A stretch of 37,390 nt of DNA from Streptomyces globisporus (GTDB lineage: Bacteria; Actinomycetota; Actinomycetes; Streptomycetales; Streptomycetaceae), in the NCBI RefSeq assembly GCF_003501885.1, contig NZ_QWFA01000031.1, forward strand, positions 1 to 37,390. The letters run 5' to 3'. Within the stretch, counting starts at the first letter, position 1; each line of letters opens with the position of its first letter. Under the pieces are notes generated by a model. The model ran no database searches. It was given only the letters and a program-made list of their open reading frames with translations, and was not told where the DNA came from. Shown piece after piece: positions 30,965 to 37,390 of this stretch. The translations under genes and the position numbers were made by a program.

Positions 30965-32872
30965 CTACTGGGGCCGGGCCGCCATCTCGAACCAGACGAC
31001 CTTGCCGGTCGACAGCCGGGTCGCTCCCCACCGCCGGGCCAGCCGGTTGACCAGGAACAGCCCGCGACCGCCCTCGTCCGTCTCGCGCGCCCGGCGCTGC
31101 CGGGGCAGCTGCGGGGAATCGTCCCCGACCTCGCAGCGCAGCACATCGGTCCGCAGCAGCCGCAGCGTCACCGGCCGCTCCGCATAGCGCACCGCGTTGG
31201 TGACGACCTCGCTGACCAGCAGCTCCACCTCGTCGGCCAGATCGTCCAGACCCCAGCGGCTCAGCGCCCGCCGGGCCAGCCTCCGGGCCCGGCCCGGAGC
31301 CGCGTCCTCCGGCTCCAGGTACCAGTACGCCACATCGCTCGGCGCGATCCCGTCGAAGCGGGCGGCCAGCAGGGCGATGTCGTCGTCCCGGTCGCCCGGC
31401 CCGAGCATGTCCAGCACGTCGTCGCAGAGCGCCTCCAGCGGCGGCGCGTGGTCGGGGCCGGTGAGCTGTGCGGTCGCCGCCAGGCGCTCCCGCAGCTGCT
31501 CGATGCCCGTCCACACGTCCCGCAGCCGCGACTCCACCAGACCGTCGGTGTACAGCAGGAGCGTCGCCCCGGCGGGCGCGTCCAGCTCGACGGCCTCGAA
31601 GTCGACCCCGCCCACCCCGATCGGGGCGCCCGGCGGCACCCGCAGCACCTCGGCCCGCCCGCCCAGATGCAGCAGCACCGGCGGCGGGTGCCCGGCGTTG
31701 GCGATGGTGATCCGGTGCGCGACCGGGTCGTACACCGCGTACAGGCAGGTCGCCATCCGGTCGCTGCCGAGCCGCTGCGCCTGCTCGTCCAGGTGGTGCA
31801 GCACCTCCTGCGGCGGCAGATCGAGCTGCGCCAGGGTCTGCGCCGTCGTCCGGAGCTGGCCCATGATCGCCGCCGAGGTCATGGAATGGCCCATCACATC
31901 GCCGACGACCAGCGCCACCCGGCTGCCCGGCAGCGGGATCGCGTCGTACCAGTCGCCGCCGACCCGGGCGGTCTCGGCCGCCGGGAGATAGCGCGAGGCG
32001 AGCCGGACACCGGTGGGCTGGGGTAGCGAATCGGGCAGCATCGTGCGCTGCAGCTCGTCGGCGATGTAGGCCTCGCGCCCGTACAGCACGGCCTTGTCGA
32101 TACCGAGCGCGGTGTGCGTCGCCAGCTGCGCCGCGACCAGCAGATCACTGGCCTCGAACGGGATGCGCTCGGTGCCGCGCACGAAGACCGCCGCCCCGAT
32201 GACCCGACGCCGGCCGCGCAGCGGGGCCAGGATCGCCCGGTGCCCGGTGGGGACCGACCGGCCGGGGCCGAGCAGCTCCGGCAGCGCGGCCCGCGCCGCC
32301 GCGGAGTCGCCGAACACCGGCCGCACCCCGCGCAGCACCTCGGCCAGCGCCCCGCCCGCCCGCACCTCGCACAGCTCGGCGGCGGGCATCAGGTCCGCCT
32401 GCGGGTCCAGGACCAGCGGCCGCAGCCGCTCCGTCTCGGAACCGGCCGCCTCCGCGCCCTCCTCGTCGCTGACGCGCAGCCGGTCGCTGCGCCGCAGCCG
32501 CAGGACGAACGGGCTCACCGGGCGCTCGTCGCCCACCGGCAGCGGATCACGGAGGTAGACCAGGATCGCGTCGGAGAACGTCGGCACACTCGCCCGGCAC
32601 AGCCCGAGGACGATCTCGTCCAGGTCTATGCCCCGGGCGATCCGCCGGGTCGCCGCGCCGACGAACCGCAGCCGGTCGCCCTCGCGGCGGGTGGCCGCCT
32701 GCGCGTCGGCGACGGCGGCCGCCCCGGGACCCGGGTTCGGCGCGGCGGCCGGAGCCGGCACCGCGGCAGCCGCAGCCGCTGCCGCGGCGTCCTGCTGCCG
32801 GGGCCGGGTGCGCTCCTGCGGCCGGGCAGCCAGCGGCTGCCGGCCTTCGTGGGAGGTGGGGTGCTCCGTCAC
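30965..32872 (-). CDS. GAF-PP2C-HATPase regulator (RsbU/SpoIIE phosphatase with fused RsbW-like kinase domain)
   Basis: This 635-residue signalling protein has an Ala/Pro-rich N-terminus (1-60), a GAF-like sensor (about 80-275), a SpoIIE/PP2C phosphatase (about 285-490) and an anti-sigma-type HATPase_c domain (about 525-635). Phosphatase motifs are GGDWYDAIPL, VGDVMGHSMTSAA, NAGHPPPVLL, LLLYTDGLVES and DRDDDIALL with metal-binding Asp residues. The kinase shows EVVTNAVRYAE (N-box) and GGRGLFLVNRLA (G-box). Such proteins set sigma-factor availability through anti-anti-sigma phosphorylation; partners are not encoded here. GTG 32872 is the best start, though its ribosome binding site is weak. 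Confidence 0.9.
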   Translation of the reverse strand: MTEHPTSHEGRQPLAARPQERTRPRQQDAAAAAAAAAVPAPAAAPNPGPGAAAVADAQAATRREGDRLRFVGAATRRIARGIDLDEIVLGLCRASVPTFSDAILVYLRDPLPVGDERPVSPFVLRLRRSDRLRVSDEEGAEAAGSETERLRPLVLDPQADLMPAAELCEVRAGGALAEVLRGVRPVFGDSAAARAALPELLGPGRSVPTGHRAILAPLRGRRRVIGAAVFVRGTERIPFEASDLLVAAQLATHTALGIDKAVLYGREAYIADELQRTMLPDSLPQPTGVRLASRYLPAAETARVGGDWYDAIPLPGSRVALVVGDVMGHSMTSAAIMGQLRTTAQTLAQLDLPPQEVLHHLDEQAQRLGSDRMATCLYAVYDPVAHRITIANAGHPPPVLLHLGGRAEVLRVPPGAPIGVGGVDFEAVELDAPAGATLLLYTDGLVESRLRDVWTGIEQLRERLAATAQLTGPDHAPPLEALCDDVLDMLGPGDRDDDIALLAARFDGIAPSDVAYWYLEPEDAAPGRARRLARRALSRWGLDDLADEVELLVSEVVTNAVRYAERPVTLRLLRTDVLRCEVGDDSPQLPRQRRARETDEGGRGLFLVNRLARRWGATRLSTGKVVWFEMAARPQ

Positions 32873-33256
32873 GCGTGGGATTCCGTCCGTCCGGGCCGGT
32901 TGTATGAGGCAGTCACCTCGTGGGGCGTCACTGTGCCCCGGCAAGCGCGGGAAGAACAACGGCTGTCACCGGATGCCCCCGATGAAGGGGCCGAAACCGA
33001 GCGCCGCGGAGATGGCCGACAGACGACCCCTCCGGCAGCGGACGCGGCGAGCGGGCAGCGGACGGCGTGCATGTCTCCACCCCCTCGTAGTGGCTCCCGC
33101 GACCGAGCGGAACGTCCGGGTCCGTGGCCCGTCGCTCCGCACGACCGGTGTGGTGACTTGTGGTCAGTTCCGGTGTGGTGCCCGCTGGTTGCGGCGATCG
33201 GCCCTCCGTACGACCGGACCTGCCGACCAGGCCGCCCGAAGGGTTCTTCCAGGGTC
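32873..33256. other. Intergenic region with an 11-bp direct repeat
   Basis: This 384-bp gap lies between two minus-strand genes. CCGGTGTGGTG occurs at 33145-33155 and again at 33170-33180, 25 bp apart start to start, a possible activator site for the phosphatase gene downstream. Short frames here have no start signals, and no gene is called. Confidence 0.45.
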
Positions 33257-33943
33257 TCACGACGGCATACGGGCAGGGGTGCGGTCCCAGTCATCCGGCA
33301 GCGGCGGAACCTGCCACCCCGGATCGGGCCGCCAGTGCTCCCAGCCGTCCCGGAACGGCGACCCCCAGCCGGTGATCACCTCGACCGCCGCCAGGCCCGC
33401 CTCCCGGACCCGCCGGGCCGTCCCCCGGCCCATCAGGCCGACCTGCTGAGCCTGCGCGAACTCGTCCTCGTCGAGCCATTTCCAGCTCCGGTCGGGGTTC
33501 ACGGAGATGTCGAGAAAGTGATCCTCGGAATCCACCCCTCCGGACCACCGGGTGCGGGGCTCCTCCAGATTCACGTACCAGTTGCGGAACATCCAGCCGC
33601 GGTCCCAGAACAGCCACACCGACCACGGGTCGCCCGGCCGGGCCAGCTTCAGCACCCCGGAGCCGAACCACGTCGAGCGGGCCGTGGTGCGCGGCGCGGT
33701 GTAGCGGGTGGCGAGCGGCTCGGCATGCACCTGGGTGCCGTTCGCCAGGACCGGCCGCACGCACTCGGTGCCCGGCGCCATCCAGACGGCGAGCAAATCG
33801 TCGGTGTCCTGCACGACGGTCACCGGACGGCAGATGTGCACGGGCGCGGCACCGGCCGTCCGGTGGGCCCGGCCGTTGTCGCGGTAGCGCCAGAGGATCT
33901 GGTCCCCCGGTGCCCAGCGTGCGCACTCTCCCGTACCTGTCAT
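33257..33943 (-). CDS. DUF402 (FomD-like) phosphohydrolase
   Basis: This 228-residue protein is of the DUF402 family (PF04167), whose studied members are the FomD nucleotidyl-phosphonate hydrolase and the NtdP nucleoside diphosphatase. The core barrel motif reads RNWYVNLEEPRTRW, followed by DSEDHFLDISVNPD and WKWLDEDEF, the acidic metal ligands and the Arg/Lys groups of this fold. No phosphonate genes adjoin, so a general nucleotide phosphatase role is more likely than fosfomycin synthesis. ATG 33943 is 6 nt after a TAAGAT -10 box, indicating a leaderless mRNA. Confidence 0.87.
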   Translation of the reverse strand: MTGTGECARWAPGDQILWRYRDNGRAHRTAGAAPVHICRPVTVVQDTDDLLAVWMAPGTECVRPVLANGTQVHAEPLATRYTAPRTTARSTWFGSGVLKLARPGDPWSVWLFWDRGWMFRNWYVNLEEPRTRWSGGVDSEDHFLDISVNPDRSWKWLDEDEFAQAQQVGLMGRGTARRVREAGLAAVEVITGWGSPFRDGWEHWRPDPGWQVPPLPDDWDRTPARMPS

Positions 33944-33949
33944 GGAGAG

Positions 33950-33955
33950 ATCTTA
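33950..33955 (-). promoter_or_regulatory. Leaderless -10 element of the DUF402 gene
   Basis: TAAGAT on the minus strand ends 6 nt before ATG 33943; no ribosome binding site is present. Confidence 0.5.
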
Positions 33956-33999
33956 CGGAGCGCTCCCACCGGCCCGCTGCGACTCAGGTCACCCGGCGA

Positions 34000-35415
34000 T
34001 CACGGACGGGTCATCCGCAGCACGTCCAGCGCCTCGTCGAGCTGTTCCAGCGTCAGGTCGCCGCGGTCCACATAGCCCGAGGCCAGGACCGTCTCGCGGA
34101 TCGTCGTCCCGTCCTTCAGGGACTTCTTCGCGACCTTCGCCGCCTCCTCGTAGCCGATGTACTTGTTCAGCGGGGTCACCACCGACGGGGACGACTCGGC
34201 GTAGGCGCGGGCCCGCTCGACGTCGGCGGTGATGCCGTCGACCGTACGGTCCGCGAGCAGCCGGGAGGCGTTGGCCAGCAGCCGTACGGACTCCAGGAGG
34301 TTCTTCGCGATGACCGGGAGCATCACGTTCAGCTCGAAGTTGCCCGCCGCACCGGCCGTGGCGACCGTCGCGTCGTTGCCGGTGACCTGCGCGGCGACCA
34401 TCAGGACCGCCTCGGGGATCACCGGGTTGACCTTGCCCGGCATGATCGACGAGCCCGGCTGGAGGTCGGGCAGCGCGATCTCCGCGAGACCCGTGCGCGG
34501 ACCCGACGCCATCCACCGCAGATCGTTGGAGATCTTCGTCAGGGACACGGCGATGGTCCGCAGCTGGCCCGAGGTCTCCACCAGCCCGTCCCGCGCGCCC
34601 TGCGCCTCGAAGTGGTCCCGGGCCTCGGTCAACGGCAGCCCCGTGGCCTCGGCGACCTCCGCGATCACGGCGGCGGAGAAGCCGGGCGGGGTGTTGATGC
34701 CGGTGCCCACCGCCGTACCGCCCAGGGGCAGTTCGGCGAGCCGGGGCAGGGAGGCGCGCAGCCGCTCCACGCCGTAGCGGATCTGCGCCGCGTAGCCGCC
34801 GAACTCCTGGCCGAGGGTGACCGGGGTGGCGTCCATCAGATGCGTACGGCCGGACTTCACGACGTCCGAGAATTCGGCTGATTTCCGCCCCAGGGAATCG
34901 GCCAGGTGGTCGAGCGCGGGGATCAGGTCGGCCGTCACGGCGGCGGTGGCCGCGATGTGGATGGAGGACGGAAAGACGTCGTTGGACGACTGCGAGGCGT
35001 TCACATGGTCGTTGGGGTGGACCTCGCGGCCGAGGCGCTCGGTGGCCAGGGTGGCGATCACCTCGTTGGTGTTCATGTTCGACGAGGTGCCCGACCCCGT
35101 CTGGAACACGTCGACCGGGAAGTGCTCGTCCCAGCGGCCCGACGCGACCTCGGCCGCGGCCTCCTGGATCGCGGCGGCGATGTCCGGATCCACCACCTTC
35201 AGCTCGGCGTTGACCTTGGCGGCCGCGCCCTTGATCCGGGCCAGCGCCTCGATGTGGGCCCGCTCCAGACGCTGCCCGGAGACGGGGAAGTTCTCCACCG
35301 CCCGCTGGGTCTGCGCGCGCCACTTGGCGTGCGCGGGAACCCGCACCTCGCCCATCGAGTCGTGCTCGATCCGGTACCCGTCATCGCCCGCCGTGCCGCC
35401 CGATGCGTCAGTCAT
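34000..35415 (-). CDS. fumC: Class II fumarate hydratase
   Basis: This 471-residue enzyme of the aspartase/fumarase superfamily interconverts fumarate and malate in the TCA cycle. The signature [10 protein letters not shown] (321-330) holds the mobile serine loop. GSGTSSNMN (108-116), [13 protein letters not shown] (139-151) and [10 protein letters not shown] (with His192) complete the active site formed between subunits. It matches the iron-free, heat-stable FumC type rather than aspartase. ATG 35415 has AGGAGG 9 nt upstream. The gene is downstream of and divergent from the SGNH hydrolase gene. Confidence 0.94.
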   Translation of the reverse strand: MTDASGGTAGDDGYRIEHDSMGEVRVPAHAKWRAQTQRAVENFPVSGQRLERAHIEALARIKGAAAKVNAELKVVDPDIAAAIQEAAAEVASGRWDEHFPVDVFQTGSGTSSNMNTNEVIATLATERLGREVHPNDHVNASQSSNDVFPSSIHIAATAAVTADLIPALDHLADSLGRKSAEFSDVVKSGRTHLMDATPVTLGQEFGGYAAQIRYGVERLRASLPRLAELPLGGTAVGTGINTPPGFSAAVIAEVAEATGLPLTEARDHFEAQGARDGLVETSGQLRTIAVSLTKISNDLRWMASGPRTGLAEIALPDLQPGSSIMPGKVNPVIPEAVLMVAAQVTGNDATVATAGAAGNFELNVMLPVIAKNLLESVRLLANASRLLADRTVDGITADVERARAYAESSPSVVTPLNKYIGYEEAAKVAKKSLKDGTTIRETVLASGYVDRGDLTLEQLDEALDVLRMTRP

Positions 35416-35475
35416 GTGTTTAAACCTCCTGAAAAAGATGAGCACTTGTCTTGTTCTATGTATTCCCAAGTCGCC

Positions 35476-35512
35476 TACCGGCCAGTAAATACCGGGGGTA
35501 ACCACTTACCGG
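35476..35512. promoter_or_regulatory. Triple TACCGG repeat before the SGNH hydrolase gene
   Basis: TACCGG occurs at 35476, 35490 and 35507, and GGTAA-CCAC-TTACC (35497-35510) is a small inverted repeat, all just before the ribosome binding site. A regulator site is possible but speculative. Confidence 0.3.
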
Positions 35513-35520
35513 GAGGCGCA

Positions 35521-37074
35521 ATGAGGCGCACCAGCACCAGACTTCGAGGGCTCCGAAGCCTTCGCCGGCTCCGCTGTACCGTCGCCGCCACCGTCGCTCT
35601 CGCGGCTGCCGTCGGCGGTATGGCCGCCGCCGGACCCGCGGGCGCGACGGAGTCGGCTACCAGCTCTATCGCATCCACCCCTCTTCCGCCCGCGCTGGAA
35701 GCCGTCCGGGCCGCCGAAGCCACTCAGCTGTACGGCAGCCCCGCCGAGCGGCCGCTCGCCGAACGCAAGACCGGGCTGATCTCGCTCGGCGACAGCGAGA
35801 TCTCCGGCGAGGGCGTCGGCACCTACGACCCCGGGACCAACGGGCCGGACAACTGGTGCCACCGCTCTCCGGAGGCCGCCATCCACCGCACGGGCATCGC
35901 GGCGGACCTCACGTACAACGTCTCGTGCTCCGGCGCCTATACCGGGAACATCAAAATCGGCGGGAACAAGCAGTACGCCGACGAGCTCGTGCAGAGCGAC
36001 AGCCTCGCGATCAAGGCCCGCAACACCCGGATCAAGATGATCGTCCTGGTCGCCGGGGCCAACGACGACCTCCAGTTCGGCCCGGTCATGACGGACTGCG
36101 TGGTCCGCTACATCAGCCTCCAGGGCCCCTGCGAGCCGAAGTACGCGGGCGGCTGGCAGGCCCGCGTCGATGCGCTGGTCCCCAAGGTCGAGGCGACGGT
36201 CCGCGATCTGCGGACGGTGATGACCGGCGCCGGATACGGAGACGACGACTACAAGCTCGTCCTGATGGGCTACCCGAGCCCGATCGGCCCGGACTTCCGC
36301 GACAACCCGAACTTCCCCGGCAAGCTGATCTGCGGCGGCCTCGGCTACGACTCCGACACCGTCTGGGGCCGCAACACCGCCGTACCCGCCTTCCAGGCCG
36401 GCATGCGCAAGGCCGCCGCGAGCACCGGGGCCGCCTACCTCGACAACTCCCGGCTCTTCCACGGCCACGAGGTGTGCAGCGAGGCCCCCTGGGCGCGCGG
36501 CCTCTACATCGATCTGAGCAAGCCCGGCCTGCCCGACGAGAACTCGGTCCGGCAGTCCTTCCACCCCAACGCGGCCGGCCACCGGGCCTTCGCCTCCTGC
36601 CTGACCCAGCTGTACGACTCCGGGCTGCGCGAGGCGAGCTGCGCCGACCCGGCGAGCACGGGAAACCCGGTCCTGACCGGTAGGGCCTGGGACGACCTGT
36701 TCACCCCGCTGAAGAACGAGGCCACCGGGAGCTGCGTCGACGTGCCCGGCTCGGTCACCCGTAACGGCACGGCCGTCGGCGGCTGGGACTGCCACGGCGG
36801 GCGCAACCAGAACTGGTGGTACGACGCCGGTACGCAGACCCTGCGCACCGCGCTCAGCCACGACCGGTGCCTGGACGTGTCCGGTGCCGAGTACAACCCG
36901 GGCGCCACGCTCATCGTGTGGAACTGCGCGGGCGCGGGCAACCAGAAGTTCGTCCAGCAGTCGGGCACGATCCGCCCGGCCGCCGCGACGGGCCTGTGTC
37001 TGACGCTGGCGGGAGCCAAGGATCCGCTCAGGCTCCAGACGTGCGACGGCAGCGCGAAGCAGCGCTTCGTGTAG
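35521..37074 (+). CDS. Secreted SGNH hydrolase with C-terminal ricin-type lectin domain
   Basis: This 517-residue exported esterase-like protein has a Tat/Sec-like signal peptide with many Arg (about 1-43). The SGNH hydrolase domain (about 83-385) has the nucleophile Ser92 in SLGDSEISGEG, CSGAY for the oxyanion Gly, AGANDD for Asn181, and SFHPNAAGH with the catalytic His. A ricin-B/CBM13 lectin domain (about 395-517) shows the repeats NQNWWYD, NQKFVQQ and KQRFV. It probably deacylates a polysaccharide or lipid while bound to sugar. GGGAGG precedes ATG 35521. Several Cys pairs suggest disulfides. Confidence 0.9.
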   Translation: MRRTSTRLRGLRSLRRLRCTVAATVALAAAVGGMAAAGPAGATESATSSIASTPLPPALEAVRAAEATQLYGSPAERPLAERKTGLISLGDSEISGEGVGTYDPGTNGPDNWCHRSPEAAIHRTGIAADLTYNVSCSGAYTGNIKIGGNKQYADELVQSDSLAIKARNTRIKMIVLVAGANDDLQFGPVMTDCVVRYISLQGPCEPKYAGGWQARVDALVPKVEATVRDLRTVMTGAGYGDDDYKLVLMGYPSPIGPDFRDNPNFPGKLICGGLGYDSDTVWGRNTAVPAFQAGMRKAAASTGAAYLDNSRLFHGHEVCSEAPWARGLYIDLSKPGLPDENSVRQSFHPNAAGHRAFASCLTQLYDSGLREASCADPASTGNPVLTGRAWDDLFTPLKNEATGSCVDVPGSVTRNGTAVGGWDCHGGRNQNWWYDAGTQTLRTALSHDRCLDVSGAEYNPGATLIVWNCAGAGNQKFVQQSGTIRPAAATGLCLTLAGAKDPLRLQTCDGSAKQRFV

Positions 37075-37092
37075 CCACGGGCCGGTGAGCCA

Positions 37093-37121
37093 GGGGGTGA
37101 CCGTGTGGGGCGGTCGCCCCC
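37093..37121. terminator. Hairpin between the SGNH gene and the carrier-protein gene
   Basis: GGGGGTGACCG (37093-37103) pairs with 37111-37121 with one G-T pair and a 7-nt loop, between convergent genes. Confidence 0.65.
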
Positions 37122-37150
37122 TTCGCTTCTCATGCTTTCAGGACGCTTGC

Positions 37151-37390
37151 CTATGCCCTCAGGGACAGGGCCTCGGACAGCGCCCCCAGCGTCGGCGTCA
37201 GATACAGCTGGCGCAGGGGTACAGCGGGCAGCCCGCGCTCCCGGGCGAGTGCGCCGATCCGGATCGCGTACAGCGAATTGCCGCCCAGGTCCCAGAAGTC
37301 GTCGTCCGGGCCGATCGCCTCGACGCCGAGCACGTCGCACCAGATGGCGGCGAGGGCAGCGGCCGGGGCGGGCTCGGTGGACCTCGGCAG
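37151..37390 (-). CDS. C-terminal end of a carrier-protein gene (probable NRPS), cut by the window edge
   Basis: The visible 79 residues form a peptidyl/acyl carrier domain. After PAPAAALAAIWCDVLGVE comes the phosphopantetheine site FWDLGGNSLYAIRI, whose Ser would carry the prosthetic arm. The frame stays open to the right edge (position 37390), so the GTG at 37333 is not the true start. A carrier domain at the C-terminus suggests an NRPS module or amino-acid-activating enzyme that ends in a carrier, with release by a separate enzyme. Alternatives are a stand-alone carrier or a reductase-linked protein whose start lies outside. It is convergent with the SGNH gene. Confidence 0.8.
   Translation of the reverse strand: MPRSTEPAPAAALAAIWCDVLGVEAIGPDDDFWDLGGNSLYAIRIGALARERGLPAVPLRQLYLTPTLGALSEALSLRA

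Noticed and set aside
33257..33943. Fosfomycin or phosphonate biosynthesis gene (fomD)
   Set aside because: DUF402 proteins are widespread, and no phosphonate biosynthesis genes are in the window.

Overview
The window is chromosomal DNA of a Streptomyces or a very close relative. It has very high GC, many GTG starts, GC-rich hairpin terminators without U-tracts, several leaderless promoters, and typical actinomycete neighbours (ahpC-ahpD beside a divergent oxyR, a PIN-PhoH protein, an RsbU/SpoIIE-type phosphatase with a fused kinase domain). No tRNA, rRNA, CRISPR or intact insertion sequence was seen.

Left third (1-11474): a Flp/Tad-like surface-appendage locus. It holds a NarL/LuxR-type response regulator cut by the window edge; an operon of a Flp-type prepilin, a TadE/TadG-like protein, a lipoprotein and an exported OmpA-family protein; an opposite-strand operon of a 677-residue membrane protein that carries a second Flp-type processing motif after a polytopic N-terminus, plus a lipoprotein; an unknown 199-residue protein; a PIG-V-like membrane glycosyltransferase; a DUF192 protein; and an A24 prepilin peptidase. 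Four promoters here share one architecture that I found by eye: three GGGCCC-type half-sites, normally 12 then 8 bp apart, followed after 23-24 bp by a TANNNT -10 box and no recognisable -35. They drive the pilin operon, the large membrane protein, the unknown 199-residue gene and the prepilin peptidase. This ties the genes into one activator-controlled regulon and is the main candidate for an undescribed system. No secretion ATPase (TadA), TadB or TadC is present; they would have to lie to the left or elsewhere.

Middle (11549-19558): a methyltransferase, a small unknown protein, a 158-bp element with 20-bp perfect inverted ends (MITE-like) that touches the stop codon of an AlkZ-like winged-helix protein, an orphan transcription unit (small ORF or sRNA with its own intrinsic terminator), an aldo/keto reductase, a cis-prenyltransferase, a PIN-PhoH protein, and a secreted lytic transglycosylase behind a hairpin-rich leader.

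Right half (19706-37390): an AI-2E-family transporter; the peroxide-defence group ahpD-ahpC/oxyR; a PadR-ABC ATPase-FtsX permease operon with 4-nt overlaps and an evident operator; a ribbon-helix-helix/SPFH pair with a palindromic operator; a class A penicillin-binding protein; a GAF-PP2C-HATPase regulator; a DUF402/FomD-like hydrolase; class II fumarase; a secreted SGNH hydrolase with a ricin-type lectin domain; and, at the edge, the 3' end of a carrier-protein (probably NRPS) gene that may mark the start of a biosynthetic cluster.
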